Shown: piece after piece, positions 1-9,618 of the stretch
Position numbering within the stretch: position 1 is the first letter of the stretch
Layout of the letters: each line of letters starts with the position of its first letter
DNA from: Mycolicibacterium sp. 018/SC-01/001
Lineage (GTDB): Bacteria; Actinomycetota; Actinomycetes; Mycobacteriales; Mycobacteriaceae
DNA: 64,000 nucleotides
Direction: 5' to 3'
NCBI RefSeq assembly: GCF_007096635.1
Contig: NZ_VKAA01000008.1
Span: 124,001-188,000 of the forward strand
Notes under the pieces: model-generated
Told to the model about the DNA's origin: nothing
The model's database searches: none
What the model saw: the letters and a program-made list of their open reading frames with translations, nothing else
Position numbers and translations under genes: made by a program

Positions 1-1
1 G

Positions 2-451
2 TCCTGGTACAACCGCGCCGGCGTGGAGCGCGTGATGAGCTATTGCTCGGCCAAGCAGCACGCGGAGTTCATCCGGCAGGCGCCGCTGTTCGAGCAGATG
101 CTCGTCAACGACGGGATCAGCCTCACCAAGCTGTGGTTCTCGGTGACCCAGTCCGAGCAGCGCACCCGCTTCACGATCCGGCAGGTCGACCCGGTGCGGC
201 AGTGGAAGCTCTCGCCCACCGACCTGGCGTCGCTGGACAAGTGGGACGACTACACGGCGGCCAAAGAGGACATGTTCGCCTGGACCGACACCGAGATCGC
301 CCCGTGGGTGGTGGTCAAGAGCAACGACAAGAAGCGCGCCCGCATCAACGCCATGCGCCACGTGCTGAGTAAATTCGACTACGACAACAAGGACCACGAG
401 GTGGTCGGCCGGCCCGACCCGTTGATCGTGGGACGCGCGCTGGCCGACTGA
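2..451 (+). CDS. ppk2: Polyphosphate kinase 2 family protein, C-terminal part (5' truncated)
   Basis: The frame is open from the first bases of the window, so the gene starts upstream; about 149 C-terminal residues are seen. The segment opens with SWYNRAGVERVM and contains SVTQSEQRTRF, DDYTAAKEDMF and VVVKSNDKKRARINAMRH, all typical of the C-terminal half of class I PPK2 enzymes. These transfer phosphate between polyphosphate and nucleotides in the cytoplasm. The Walker A and B motifs are outside the window. The stop at 449-451 is followed 30 nt later by a membrane-protein gene on the same strand, with GGAGGG before its GTG start. The resemblance is to the Rv3232c type. A second PPK2 of a different subclass lies at 51962-52828. 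Confidence 0.88.
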   Translation, partial: SWYNRAGVERVMSYCSAKQHAEFIRQAPLFEQMLVNDGISLTKLWFSVTQSEQRTRFTIRQVDPVRQWKLSPTDLASLDKWDDYTAAKEDMFAWTDTEIAPWVVVKSNDKKRARINAMRHVLSKFDYDNKDHEVVGRPDPLIVGRALAD

Positions 452-481
452 CCACCCGCGTTCCGACAGGAGGGACGCGCG

Positions 482-1366
482 GTGCGCTTTCTCGCCACGC
501 TGATGCTGTGGCTGCTGACGACGCTCGCGCTGGCGATCGCGGTGCCCGCGGGGTGGGCTCAGCTGAGCATCGTCGACGAGGACGGGTATGCCGCGCTGGC
601 CGCCCGCGCGGCGGGCGACTCCCGCCTGCAGGACGCGATGGCCGGCGAGCTGACCACCCAGATCATCGCGCTGGGTGCCGACAACGGCTATCAGCTCAAT
701 CCCCAGCTGGTGCGTGCCGTCGCCGACTCCTACACCCGCAACTCCGGTTTCCCCGGGCAGTTCGCCCAGGCCAACCGGATCGCGCACCGCTGGATGTTCA
801 CCGGCGCGGTGCCCGAGGGCAATTCGACCGACCGGTGGCTGATCGACATCGCGCCGATGCTGTCGGACCCCTCGTTCCACGCCACGCTCGGCAGCCTCGA
901 CCTGGCAGTGCCGCCGACGCTGACCGTGCCGATCACGGTCGAATCGCCCGATCTGCGTCCCGGCAAGCTGCGCCCGCTGGCCACCTGGGGTCCGTGGGCG
1001 AGCATCGGTGCCGCGGTGCTGACCGGTGTGCTGGCGCTGCTGACGCTCGCGGCAGCCCGGTCGAAGGGTCGCGCGCTGTGTGCGCTCGGGGTGTCGGCGC
1101 TGCTGGTCGGCGCCGCCGGCTGGGCAGGCATCGAGATCGGACGGCGCTTCGTCGACGCGGCGGTGAACAGGACGACCGGCGACATCCGCACCGTGGCCGA
1201 GGTGATGGTGCGCACCGCCGAGGACAGCGCCCACTTCTGGCTCAACATCACGCTGGTCACCGGCATCGGCCTCGTCGTGCTCGGCGTGCTGGGTGCCACC
1301 GTGGGTGCCGCGCTGCGCCGGACTACAGGCGGTCCATCATCCGTGACATCGCCGCGCTCTCGATGA
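482..1366 (+). CDS. Conserved membrane protein of unknown function
   Basis: A 294-residue protein starting at GTG 482 with GGAGGG about 8 nt upstream. Residues 1-27 form an N-terminal signal or anchor segment (LWLLTTLALAIAVPAGWAQ). A polar domain of about 140 residues follows, probably extracytoplasmic. Three hydrophobic segments then lie near residues 173-193, 198-215 and 256-280, with a loop containing RRFVDAAVNRTTGDIRTVAE between the last two. I recognise no catalytic motif and assign no function. It follows the ppk2 gene closely on the same strand and may be co-transcribed. The last 44 nt overlap the 3' end of a short convergent ORF on the minus strand, so the exact C-terminus deserves care. 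Confidence 0.7.
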   Translation: MRFLATLMLWLLTTLALAIAVPAGWAQLSIVDEDGYAALAARAAGDSRLQDAMAGELTTQIIALGADNGYQLNPQLVRAVADSYTRNSGFPGQFAQANRIAHRWMFTGAVPEGNSTDRWLIDIAPMLSDPSFHATLGSLDLAVPPTLTVPITVESPDLRPGKLRPLATWGPWASIGAAVLTGVLALLTLAAARSKGRALCALGVSALLVGAAGWAGIEIGRRFVDAAVNRTTGDIRTVAEVMVRTAEDSAHFWLNITLVTGIGLVVLGVLGATVGAALRRTTGGPSSVTSPRSR

Positions 1367-1478
1367 AGTCCTGATGACGCGGGTGCAGGTGCACATCCCA
1401 GTCTGATCTGACGTGCTTCGGATGCTTGGCCCGCCACTGCGTCAGCGCCGTCGTCGGATGCGGCATGTGGATCGTCAT
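1323..1478 (-). CDS. Small 51-aa protein, unknown
   Basis: A short ORF beginning MTIHMPHPTTALTQWRAKHP and ending AAMSRMMDRL. It is chosen for its start signal: on the minus strand AGGGGG stands about 6 nt before ATG at 1478. The product is rich in His, Arg and Lys and contains HVRSDWDVHLHPRHQDF. It has no membrane segment or signal peptide and I recognise no family. It overlaps the end of the upstream membrane-protein gene tail to tail by 44 nt. The same frame stays open further upstream, but that part looks like low-complexity shadow sequence and has no comparable ribosome site. Confidence 0.45.
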   Translation of the reverse strand: MTIHMPHPTTALTQWRAKHPKHVRSDWDVHLHPRHQDFIESAAMSRMMDRL

Positions 1479-1641
1479 CGGAGTCCCCCTTGGTTCGACA
1501 ATCTTTCGACAATCTGTGGAAAGAATCGTCACTCGCGTCAACGGCGGCGGCGTCAGTGACCTGGTACTGCATCTCGGGGTACACCAGTGGACCACGCCTG
1601 AGTGTCGGGTCCGACCACCGATCGGGCAGTCTGGTGTCACG

Positions 1642-4158
1642 ATGACGACTGCCCGACCGCTCCTGGCGCCCACCGCGGGTGCCGACCCCGATGAGCTGTT
1701 CACCTCCTTCGCCGCGTGGGCCGAGAACAGCGGCACTCCGTTGTACCCGGCGCAGGAAGAAGCGTTGATCGAGTTCGTCAGCGGAGCAAACGTCGTCCTC
1801 GCGACGCCGACCGGGTCGGGCAAGTCCCTCGTCGCGACCGGGGCGCAGTACGCGTCGCTGGCCGCGAGGCGGCGCAGCTTCTACACCGCGCCGATCAAGG
1901 CGCTGGTGAGTGAGAAGTTCTTCGCGCTGTGCGGGATCTTCGGGCCGGAGAACGTGGGCATGCTGACCGGGGATGCCGCTGTCAACGCTGCAGCGCCGAT
2001 CATCGTGTGCACGGCCGAGGTGCTGGCCAACATGGCGCTTCGGGAGGGAGCGGCGTCGGACATCGGGGTGGTGGTGGCCGACGAGTTCCACTTCTACGGC
2101 GACCCGGACCGAGGCTGGGCATGGCAGGTGCCGCTACTGGAACTGCCTGCGGCGCAATTCCTCCTGATGTCCGCGACGCTCGGCGACGTGACGTTCCTGC
2201 GGGCCGATCTGACCCGGCGGACCGGCCGGCCGACCGCGCTGGTCGCCAACGCCGAACGCCCGGTGCCGCTGTTCTTCTCGTATGCGACGACGCCGATACA
2301 CGAGACCATCGGTGATCTGCTCGACACCCGGCAGGCGCCGATCTACATCGTGCACTTCACGCAGGCGTCGGCGCTGGAGCGCGCGCAGGCGCTGATGAGC
2401 GTCAACGTCAGCACCAAGGCCGAAAAGGCGGCCATCGCCGAACATCTCGGGGCGTTCCGATTCTCGTCGGCATTCGGCACGACGCTGTCGCGGCTCGTGC
2501 GTCACGGCATCGGGGTGCACCACGCGGGCATGCTGCCCAAATACCGGCGCCTCGTCGAGCAGCTCGCCCAGGCCGGTTTGCTCAAGATCATCTGCGGCAC
2601 CGACACACTCGGCGTCGGCATCAATGTTCCGATCCGCACGGTGGTGTTCACCGCTCTGTCGAAGTACGACGGCACCCGCACCCGGCTGCTCACGGCGCGC
2701 GAATTCCACCAGATCGCCGGGCGAGCGGGCCGCGCCGGGTACGACACCGCGGGCACCGTCGTGGTCCAGGCGCCCGACCACGAGGTCGAGAACATCAAGC
2801 AGTTCGCCAAAGTCGCCGATGATCCGAAGAAGCGGCGGAAGCTGGTGCGCCGCAAAGTGCCCGAGGGCATGGTTCCGTGGAGTGAGAAGACGATGACGCG
2901 ACTCGTCGAGGCGCCGCCCGAGCCGCTGGTCAGCAACATGCGGGTGTCGACCGCGATGATCCTCGACGTCGTCGACCGGCCGGGCAATCCATTCGAGGCG
3001 ATGCGACGGCTGCTCACCGACAACCACGAACCCCGCAGGCGGCAGCTGCAGCTGATCCGGGAAGCGGTCGGCATCGCGCGGTCCCTGCTGCAGGCCGGCG
3101 TGATCGAACGGCTGCCCGAGCCCGAGGCCGACGGCCGCCGCTACCGGCTGACCGTCGACCTGCCACGCGATTTCGCGCTCAACCAGCCGCTGTCGACATT
3201 TGCGCTGGCCGCCATCGATGTCCTCGACGCGAGCGCGGAAAGCTATGCGCGCGATGTGGTCTCGGTGATCGAGGCGACGCTGGAGGACCCCCGGCAGATC
3301 CTGGCCGCGCAGCTGAAGAAGGCCAGGGGCGAGGCGGTCGCGGCGATGAAGGCCGAGGGCATCGAGTACGAGGAACGCATCGAACTGCTCGACGACGTCA
3401 CCTACCCCAAGCCGCTCGACGAGTTGCTGCACGGCGTGTTCGAGATCTACCTGCAGACCAACCCCTGGGCGGCCGACGGAGCGCTCTCGCCGAAGTCGGT
3501 GGTGCGCGAGATGTGGGAGGGCGCCTTCACGTTCCGCGAGTACGTGAGCGTCTACGGGCTGACCCGCTCAGAGGGCGCGGTGCTGCGGTACCTGTCCGAC
3601 GCGGTCAAGGCGCTGCGGTCCGGTGTGCCCGCCGCGGCGCGCACCGAGGAGCTGACCGACATCACCGAGTGGCTCGCCGAGCTGGTGCGGCAGGTGGATT
3701 CGAGCCTGCTCGACGAGTGGGAGCAACTCACGAGTCCCGACCAGCCGCTGGACGCGCCGGTGGCGGTTCCGGTGCGACCGCGGCCGGTGACCGGCAACGA
3801 GCGGGCGTTCACCGCGATGGTGCGCAACGCGCTCTTCCGCCGGGTCGAGCTGTTCGCCCGCGAACGCTGGGATGAGTTGGGCGCGTTGGACAATGGCTCC
3901 GGCTGGTCGGCGCAGCGCTGGCAGGACGCCGGTGACGAGTACTACGCCGAGCACGCCGACGTCGGGACCGGCCCCGACGCGCGAGGCCCCGCGATGCTGA
4001 TCATCGACCGCGATACCGATGTATGGCGGGTGCGCCAGATCCTCGACGATCCTGCCGGTGACCACGACTGGGGCATCGACGGGGAGGTCGATCTGCCGAT
4101 GAGTGACGAGGAGGGCGTGGCGGTGCTGCGGGTCATCGACGTGGGACGGATGGACTAG
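1642..4158 (+). CDS. DEAD/DEAH-box helicase with C-terminal DUF3516 domain
   Basis: An 838-residue ATP-dependent superfamily 2 helicase, probably acting on RNA. The start is placed at ATG 1642 because the protein then begins MTTARPLLAPTAG just before the helicase core; an open frame reaching back to 1426 reads as non-coding. Motifs seen: Walker A ATPTGSGKS at residues 54-62, DEFH at 147-150, SAT at 177-179 and the motif VI region QIAGRAGRAGYD near 357-368. The region after about residue 430 matches the mycobacterial DUF3516 helicase tail by character. Overall it resembles Ski2/HelY-like enzymes but is shorter. The 162 nt upstream separate it from a divergent small ORF. Nothing indicates a specific substrate. 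Confidence 0.88.
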   Translation: MTTARPLLAPTAGADPDELFTSFAAWAENSGTPLYPAQEEALIEFVSGANVVLATPTGSGKSLVATGAQYASLAARRRSFYTAPIKALVSEKFFALCGIFGPENVGMLTGDAAVNAAAPIIVCTAEVLANMALREGAASDIGVVVADEFHFYGDPDRGWAWQVPLLELPAAQFLLMSATLGDVTFLRADLTRRTGRPTALVANAERPVPLFFSYATTPIHETIGDLLDTRQAPIYIVHFTQASALERAQALMSVNVSTKAEKAAIAEHLGAFRFSSAFGTTLSRLVRHGIGVHHAGMLPKYRRLVEQLAQAGLLKIICGTDTLGVGINVPIRTVVFTALSKYDGTRTRLLTAREFHQIAGRAGRAGYDTAGTVVVQAPDHEVENIKQFAKVADDPKKRRKLVRRKVPEGMVPWSEKTMTRLVEAPPEPLVSNMRVSTAMILDVVDRPGNPFEAMRRLLTDNHEPRRRQLQLIREAVGIARSLLQAGVIERLPEPEADGRRYRLTVDLPRDFALNQPLSTFALAAIDVLDASAESYARDVVSVIEATLEDPRQILAAQLKKARGEAVAAMKAEGIEYEERIELLDDVTYPKPLDELLHGVFEIYLQTNPWAADGALSPKSVVREMWEGAFTFREYVSVYGLTRSEGAVLRYLSDAVKALRSGVPAAARTEELTDITEWLAELVRQVDSSLLDEWEQLTSPDQPLDAPVAVPVRPRPVTGNERAFTAMVRNALFRRVELFARERWDELGALDNGSGWSAQRWQDAGDEYYAEHADVGTGPDARGPAMLIIDRDTDVWRVRQILDDPAGDHDWGIDGEVDLPMSDEEGVAVLRVIDVGRMD

Positions 4159-4171
4159 CCGGCCGGAGGGG

Positions 4172-6115
4172 CTAGGGCCTGAGCGCGGTGCGCAGGCGGT
4201 CCGCCGGGAGCTGCATCAGCACCGTGCCCGGCGTCGCTGTCGCAGTCGCCGACCGCGCGGAGCCCGGTCGCAGCGCGGCGCGCTCGCCGAAAAGAGCGCC
4301 CTCGCCGAGCGTCCGAATCACGGTGTCGCCCTGCGTCATCTCGACACACCCGGACACGATGAAGTAGGCGTCTCCCGCCGGATCACCTTCCCGGAAGATC
4401 TCCGATGTCTGGTCATGCGTGCACAATCGAGCCGAATCCGCGACGTCATGGATGATCTCACGGGGTAGGCCGGCGAACAGCGGCACCTTCGCGAGGACGC
4501 CCGCCTGCTCGGCCGGTGACGGGCTGTGTACCGTCCGCTGGCTGGACACCGTGTCGATCGCGTGACCGGTAGCCGGAAACCCGGACAGAATCGTCAGGAA
4601 TGCGGTGCGCGGCAGCGTCCACAGCCGGCAGTCGGTCGTCGCGACCACGGTGGCGGTACGGGGTGAATCGGCCAGTAACGCAAGCTCACCGAAGAAGTCG
4701 TCGGACCCGAGGGATCGCACGTACTGCCTCGCGACGAAGACGTCCAGTTCCCCCTCGTCGACGACGTAGAACTCGTCGCCGTACTCACCCTGGTGGATCA
4801 CCGTCTCGCCGGCCGCCACCTCGAGTGCTTCCAGTTGACTCGCCAACCGATCGCGCAGCGAGTTCGGCAGCGGCTCGAAAAGGGTTATCCGGTCCAGTGA
4901 TTCGATCCGCTGGCGCGCCGCCGTCACCCGGGCGTCGGTACGCAACACCGACCACGCGAGGGCGATCGCGCCGACGACGATGACGGTGCCCAGCACGTAC
5001 AGGCTGACGGCCACCGACCAGCGGTCAATCAGGTAGGCGGCGACGCTCACGCCGGCGGCACCGGCGAGACATCCCACTCCTTCGAGCGTGCCCAGCACCC
5101 GTCCGCTCGCCGACAACGGAACCAGGCTCTGGATCTGGACTTGACTGGCCGTAGTGACGAGCGCCGCGCCCGCTCCGAACACGGCGCTGGCGACGAGGAC
5201 GACGACGGCCTCCGGCACGGCGGCGAGGAGCACGAGTCCGAGTCCGGTGACGACCGTCGCGAGGACGAACCACGGACCGAGGCGACGACCTCCGATGGCC
5301 CCGAGGGCAACTCCGGCAAGCAGCCCGCCCCCGGCGACGCTGGCCAGCAGCACGCCGGGACCGGCTTCCCCCCATCCGAGCGTGTCGATCGCCAGCGGCA
5401 CGACGAACACCTCGGCCGCACCCAGGGCGGCGAACCCGAGCACCGTGACGACGGCGATCGCGCGGACATCACGTTGGCCGATGGCACGCGCACCGCCGAG
5501 CACCTCGGAGGCGACATGCCGTAAACCCGAACCCGACATCGTCTCTGCGAGATCCGGTGCATCGATGCGTACCAGCGCCACCGCAGCCGCCGATCCGAGC
5601 GCGCACACTGCGGCGACCGACATCGCGATGGCCGGTGTCGTCGCGGCCAACAGCACTCCACCGGCCAGCGGACCGACACACACGCCGATGTTCTCGGCAG
5701 CACTGAGCCATGCGTAGGCCCGCACCAGTTGCTCGGGCCGCGTCGTCACCGACGGCAGCATCGCAGCGCTCGTCGGCCGGACGAACAGTGTCGCGATCCC
5801 TTCCACGGTGGCCACCACCACGAGTACCGCGACGGACGGAAAGTACGCCGCGGACACCACGGTGAAAGCCACCGCGAGAAAACGCATTCCGAGCATCACC
5901 GTCAGCATCCGCTCGCGGCGATACCGGTCGATGAGATATCCGACGGCGGGACCGAGCAGACCGGCGGGCAGCACGGACGCGACGCCGATGAGCCCGACAG
6001 CGCCGACCCCGCCGAGACTGAAGGCGAACACCGTGGCCACCGAGTACCACATCCACTCGGCCATCGAGCCGAGGAGTCTGCTGACGATCAGCAGACTCAC
6101 CGCCCGGGGGGTCAC
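4172..6115 (-). CDS. MFS transporter with two C-terminal cyclic-nucleotide-binding domains
   Basis: A 647-residue inner-membrane protein. Residues 1 to about 415 are a major facilitator domain with about 12 hydrophobic segments and the loop motif GYLIDRYRRERML after TM2. Two CNB domains follow, near 425-535 and 545-647. The first has a canonical phosphate-binding cassette (FFGELALLADSPRTATV). The second is more divergent (LFGERAALRPGSARSAT). MFS-CNB fusions are known in mycobacteria (Rv3239c and Rv3728, from memory). The GTG start at 6115 overlaps the stop of the upstream decarboxylase by 4 nt (GTGA), so the two are translationally coupled. Transport would be gated or modulated by cAMP or a related nucleotide, by inference. 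The substrate is unknown, and export of the decarboxylase product is one option. Confidence 0.88.
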   Translation of the reverse strand: MTPRAVSLLIVSRLLGSMAEWMWYSVATVFAFSLGGVGAVGLIGVASVLPAGLLGPAVGYLIDRYRRERMLTVMLGMRFLAVAFTVVSAAYFPSVAVLVVVATVEGIATLFVRPTSAAMLPSVTTRPEQLVRAYAWLSAAENIGVCVGPLAGGVLLAATTPAIAMSVAAVCALGSAAAVALVRIDAPDLAETMSGSGLRHVASEVLGGARAIGQRDVRAIAVVTVLGFAALGAAEVFVVPLAIDTLGWGEAGPGVLLASVAGGGLLAGVALGAIGGRRLGPWFVLATVVTGLGLVLLAAVPEAVVVLVASAVFGAGAALVTTASQVQIQSLVPLSASGRVLGTLEGVGCLAGAAGVSVAAYLIDRWSVAVSLYVLGTVIVVGAIALAWSVLRTDARVTAARQRIESLDRITLFEPLPNSLRDRLASQLEALEVAAGETVIHQGEYGDEFYVVDEGELDVFVARQYVRSLGSDDFFGELALLADSPRTATVVATTDCRLWTLPRTAFLTILSGFPATGHAIDTVSSQRTVHSPSPAEQAGVLAKVPLFAGLPREIIHDVADSARLCTHDQTSEIFREGDPAGDAYFIVSGCVEMTQGDTVIRTLGEGALFGERAALRPGSARSATATATPGTVLMQLPADRLRTALRP

Positions 6116-8010
6116 GACCGTCGCAGCCGAACGTCGATGACGCTGCGGATGCGGTCTCGGACCGGGGGGAGCCGCGCCACCACGGCGTACGCGGGCTGGG
6201 GCACGACAAGCAGCCGTAGCGACGTGGTGGCCACGACGTCGGCCAACCGTGGATAGCCGTAGCCGGCGCCCCAGTCGGTGGCCGCCAGTTCACCGAAGAA
6301 CTCGCCCGGGCCCAGCGAGCGAACGACCTCGTCCCCCACGATGACCTCCACGGTCCCGTCCAGGATCACGTAGAAGTCGCGATCGGCGTCCCAGCGGCGT
6401 ACCACCTGCTGACCGGCGGGGACAGTGCGTTCGCGACACGCCGCGGCCAGAAAGTCCAACGCCGCGTCGTCGATACCAGCGAATACGTCGAGGGCACTCA
6501 GCTTTTCGATGTCCACAGCGCCGCGGGTCCGCCAGGACAAGGGCGTCGACGGCGAGCGTGCGACGGTCTGCTGCAAGGCCTCGGCCTCGGGCTCGGTGAC
6601 GGTCACTTGGCACCGCGCCAACCAGGCCAGGACCGACTCGACATCGGAGAGCGACGATGTGTGGTTGAGCACGCAGAGGCGGATGGCGTAGCGGCCCTGC
6701 AACCGCGTGGACGAGACGAGGCCGTAGCCCGACTCGTCGAGTGCGCGCACTGCAGCGGCGTTGAGCGCATCCAACCGCGCATCGTCGGTCACCCCGTCGA
6801 AGCGTCGACGGAAGCAGACGATGCCGAGCTGGGCGGGGAGCAGGAGCTCGAGGTGCTCGCTGTTCTCGATGTAGGCCTGGGCGGCAATCGCGAGGTCGAG
6901 TGTCCTGTCGATCGTCGCGCGGAAGGCATCGAGGCCGAAGTACCGGATCGAGATCCAGATCTTGAACGCCCGCGCCATGCGGCTGAGCTGGAGTCCGAAG
7001 TCGGCGAAGTTGACTTCGCCCGTCGACACCACGGCGTCTTTGAGGTAATCGGGCGTCATCTCGAATGCGGTCCGCAACCGCGCGCCGTCACGAACCAGGA
7101 CGGCACCGCACTCGAACGGCTGGTACAGCCACTTGTGGGGATCGAGGGTGACCGAATCGGCGCGTTCGATGCCCTGCAACGCTTTTCGCCCGCGCTCGGT
7201 GAGCGTCGCGAATCCGCCGTACGCGGCATCGACGTGCATCCACATGCCCTGCGCAGCGCAGATGTCGGCGATGGCGTGCAGGGGATCGACGCTGCCGCTG
7301 TTGGTGGCGCCCGCGGCCGCGGAGACGAAGATCGGTCGGCGCCCGGCGCGGCGGTCGGCCTCGATCGCGCCGTCGAGAGCGTCGGGGCGCATCGCCTGCT
7401 GGTCGTCGACGGGGATGACGCGCAGTTGGTCTGGGCGGAAGCCGAGCGTACGCGCGGCGCGGGCCAGCGAGGAATGCGCCTGATCGGAGACGTAGGCGAC
7501 GACGTCGTCGGTCATCGCGCCGACGGCGTGCTCGCGCGCAGCGGCCAGTGCGGTCATGTTCGCCGCGGAGCCGCCGCTGACCAGAACGCCTGCCGTGCTG
7601 GACGGCAGACCGAGCCAGTCGGCGAACCAGCGCAGCACGGTGAGCTCGACCTGACTGGGTCCCGCTGATTCCATCCAGGCACCGCAGTACGCGTTGACCC
7701 CCGCGGCGAGGAAGTCGCCGAGGGCCGAGGGCCAGGTGCCGTTCGACGGGATGAACGCGAAGTAGCGGGGGTGCTCGCTGCGTGACATGTAGGGCAGCAC
7801 GTCGACGCGAAGGTCGTGCAGGATCTCGTCGAGGCTCGCCGCCCCGGCGGGCGGCGCGGCCGGGATGCGGTCGGCCATCTCGGCCGGGGTTGCCCGCCGC
7901 AGCGCCGGTGCATCGGTCTGGGTGAGGTGATCGACGAGGAAATCCACCATCGCGTAGCCCTGGCGGCGCATCGTGTCGGCGTCGACGAACAACGGGTCGT
8001 CCACGCTCAC
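6112..8010 (-). CDS. PLP-dependent group II decarboxylase fused to a cyclic-nucleotide-binding domain
   Basis: A 632-residue fusion. Residues 1 to about 485 are an aromatic-amino-acid/tyrosine-decarboxylase type enzyme. The PLP lysine is K293 in LDPHKWLYQPFECGA, and VSGGSAANMTAL and HVDAAYGGFA also fit the fold. It would convert an amino acid to an amine in the cytoplasm. Residues 504-632 form a CNB domain with FGELA at 572-576, but the cassette is about four residues longer than usual and the Ser/Thr that normally follows R-x-A is Asp591. Nucleotide binding is therefore plausible but not certain. The start is GTG at 8010. The gene is first in an operon with the CNB-MFS gene and diverges, 79 bp away, from two nucleotide cyclases. 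The amino-acid substrate cannot be read from the sequence. Confidence 0.87.
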   Translation of the reverse strand: MSVDDPLFVDADTMRRQGYAMVDFLVDHLTQTDAPALRRATPAEMADRIPAAPPAGAASLDEILHDLRVDVLPYMSRSEHPRYFAFIPSNGTWPSALGDFLAAGVNAYCGAWMESAGPSQVELTVLRWFADWLGLPSSTAGVLVSGGSAANMTALAAAREHAVGAMTDDVVAYVSDQAHSSLARAARTLGFRPDQLRVIPVDDQQAMRPDALDGAIEADRRAGRRPIFVSAAAGATNSGSVDPLHAIADICAAQGMWMHVDAAYGGFATLTERGRKALQGIERADSVTLDPHKWLYQPFECGAVLVRDGARLRTAFEMTPDYLKDAVVSTGEVNFADFGLQLSRMARAFKIWISIRYFGLDAFRATIDRTLDLAIAAQAYIENSEHLELLLPAQLGIVCFRRRFDGVTDDARLDALNAAAVRALDESGYGLVSSTRLQGRYAIRLCVLNHTSSLSDVESVLAWLARCQVTVTEPEAEALQQTVARSPSTPLSWRTRGAVDIEKLSALDVFAGIDDAALDFLAAACRERTVPAGQQVVRRWDADRDFYVILDGTVEVIVGDEVVRSLGPGEFFGELAATDWGAGYGYPRLADVVATTSLRLLVVPQPAYAVVARLPPVRDRIRSVIDVRLRRS

Positions 8011-8089
8011 GGGGCCAACCGTACCGACGCGCGTCCTCGCCGACGGGCATTTCGCCGATACGCACGTATGGGGTGTCTACGCTCGGCGG

Positions 8090-9613
8090 ATGGGGAGGCT
8101 CTGGCAGTGGTTGTGGGACCGGTACGGGCGGTTCTATTCGTGGGCGATCATCGTCGCCGTCATTCCGACACTGGTGATGACCTACGTGTTCTACGCGTGC
8201 ATCATCGTTGCGTTCGAGCACTCCGAACGGTACGCAGAGGCGATCGGCGTGGTGGTTGTCGCCGCCACGGTGATCGAAACGGTGGCCGTCCGACTCGGCC
8301 GCCGGTGGTTCCGTCCGTTGGAGCAGTTCGCCGCAGGTCAGGAAATCGACCGCGCATCGGCGCTGGCAGGTACCTATACCTACACGCGCAAGGTGTCCGC
8401 CTATCTCGCGTGGGGTCATGCGGTGTGGATCGGGTCGACGTTCGCGGTCATCGGTGTCGTCGCAGGTGCTGCGTGGGCAAGGGTGGTCCAATACGGAGTC
8501 GTAGGCGCGCTCATCGGCGCCGGCGCTGTCCTGTCCACGCAACAGGGAATACTCGAAGCGATCTTCCGGCCGGTGCGAGTCGCGCTGATCGGCGACTCAG
8601 ACATCGGCGACAGGCTGCCGCGATCCCGGCCGACGTTCGCCACACATGCGATCACGTCGATGCTGTCGCAGGAGTTCCTGTTCACCTTGTCGGGCGCCCT
8701 GCTCATCGCCCTGGCACCCCGGCTCGGTGAACATCCCGTGCTGTGCGCGCTTCTCGCCATCGCGATCACGCTTGTCTACGGAGTGCCGTTCGCCGTCGGT
8801 AGCGGCATGGCGCCGCGCCTGCGTCCGATCCGGGATCTGTCGCTCGGTGCCGACAGGGTGGCCACCGGTGACTACAGTCAGCGGCTGCCGGTGGCCCAGG
8901 ATGACGATCTCGGTGCGTTGGTGGGCTCGTTCAACCGCATGCAGGCGGGTTTGGCTGAGCGGCAACGTCTTGCGGTGGCGTTCGGGGCGTATGTGGATCC
9001 GGTGTTGGCGGCTCGACTGCTCGACCAGGGCGACGACGTGTTCACCGGTGAACGGCGTGTGGTGACGGTGATGTTCCTGGATGTTCGGGATTTCACGCCG
9101 TTCGCCGAGGCGAATTCCGCTGAGGACACCGTCGCACGGCTCAATGATCTGTTTCAGATCGTGGTGCCCGAGGTGGTCAACGGCGGCGGGCACGTGAACA
9201 AGTTCATGGGCGATGGAGCCATGGCCGTGTTCGGCGCTCCCAATCAGCTTGTGCAGCAGGCGGATGCGGCGGTTGCTGCGGCGATGGCGATCCAGCAGCG
9301 CGTTGATGAGCGCTTCGGTGGCCAGATGCGCATCGGTATCGGCATCAACACCGGGGAGGTGATCGCGGGAACGATCGGCGCAGTGGGACATCTGGAGTTC
9401 GCGATCATCGGCGACACGACGAATGTGGCTGCGCGGGTGGAGCAGCTGACCAAGACCACGGGTGACACCATCCTGCTGACACGTCAGTGCGTGGACGCGC
9501 TCGCCCACCCGCCCTCTGGACTCGTCGACCGGGGAGAGCATGCCCTCAAAGGCAAAAGCGTTTCGATACGGGTGTACGGCCTGTCCTGCCACGCCGCTGC
9601 TGCGAACGGCTGA
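8090..9613 (+). CDS. Membrane class III adenylate cyclase with HAMP domain (first of tandem pair)
   Basis: A 507-residue protein with an N-terminal six-segment membrane region (about 15-235), a HAMP domain near 244-295 (LRPIRDLSLGADRV) and a class III cyclase domain from about 320. This layout matches the Rv1318c/Rv1319c/Rv1320c family. Metal aspartates are D331 (FLDVRDF) and D375 (FMGDGAMAVF), the purine-contacting lysine is K371, and the transition-state pair is N445/R449. The second purine-specificity position, usually Asp or Thr, is Ala438. ATG 8090 is chosen because its MGRLWQWLWDRYGR start aligns with the next gene; the frame is open further upstream. The product would be cAMP made at the inner face of the membrane. 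The stop lies 5 nt before the second cyclase. Confidence 0.88.
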   Translation: MGRLWQWLWDRYGRFYSWAIIVAVIPTLVMTYVFYACIIVAFEHSERYAEAIGVVVVAATVIETVAVRLGRRWFRPLEQFAAGQEIDRASALAGTYTYTRKVSAYLAWGHAVWIGSTFAVIGVVAGAAWARVVQYGVVGALIGAGAVLSTQQGILEAIFRPVRVALIGDSDIGDRLPRSRPTFATHAITSMLSQEFLFTLSGALLIALAPRLGEHPVLCALLAIAITLVYGVPFAVGSGMAPRLRPIRDLSLGADRVATGDYSQRLPVAQDDDLGALVGSFNRMQAGLAERQRLAVAFGAYVDPVLAARLLDQGDDVFTGERRVVTVMFLDVRDFTPFAEANSAEDTVARLNDLFQIVVPEVVNGGGHVNKFMGDGAMAVFGAPNQLVQQADAAVAAAMAIQQRVDERFGGQMRIGIGINTGEVIAGTIGAVGHLEFAIIGDTTNVAARVEQLTKTTGDTILLTRQCVDALAHPPSGLVDRGEHALKGKSVSIRVYGLSCHAAAANG

Positions 9614-9618
9614 CCGCG

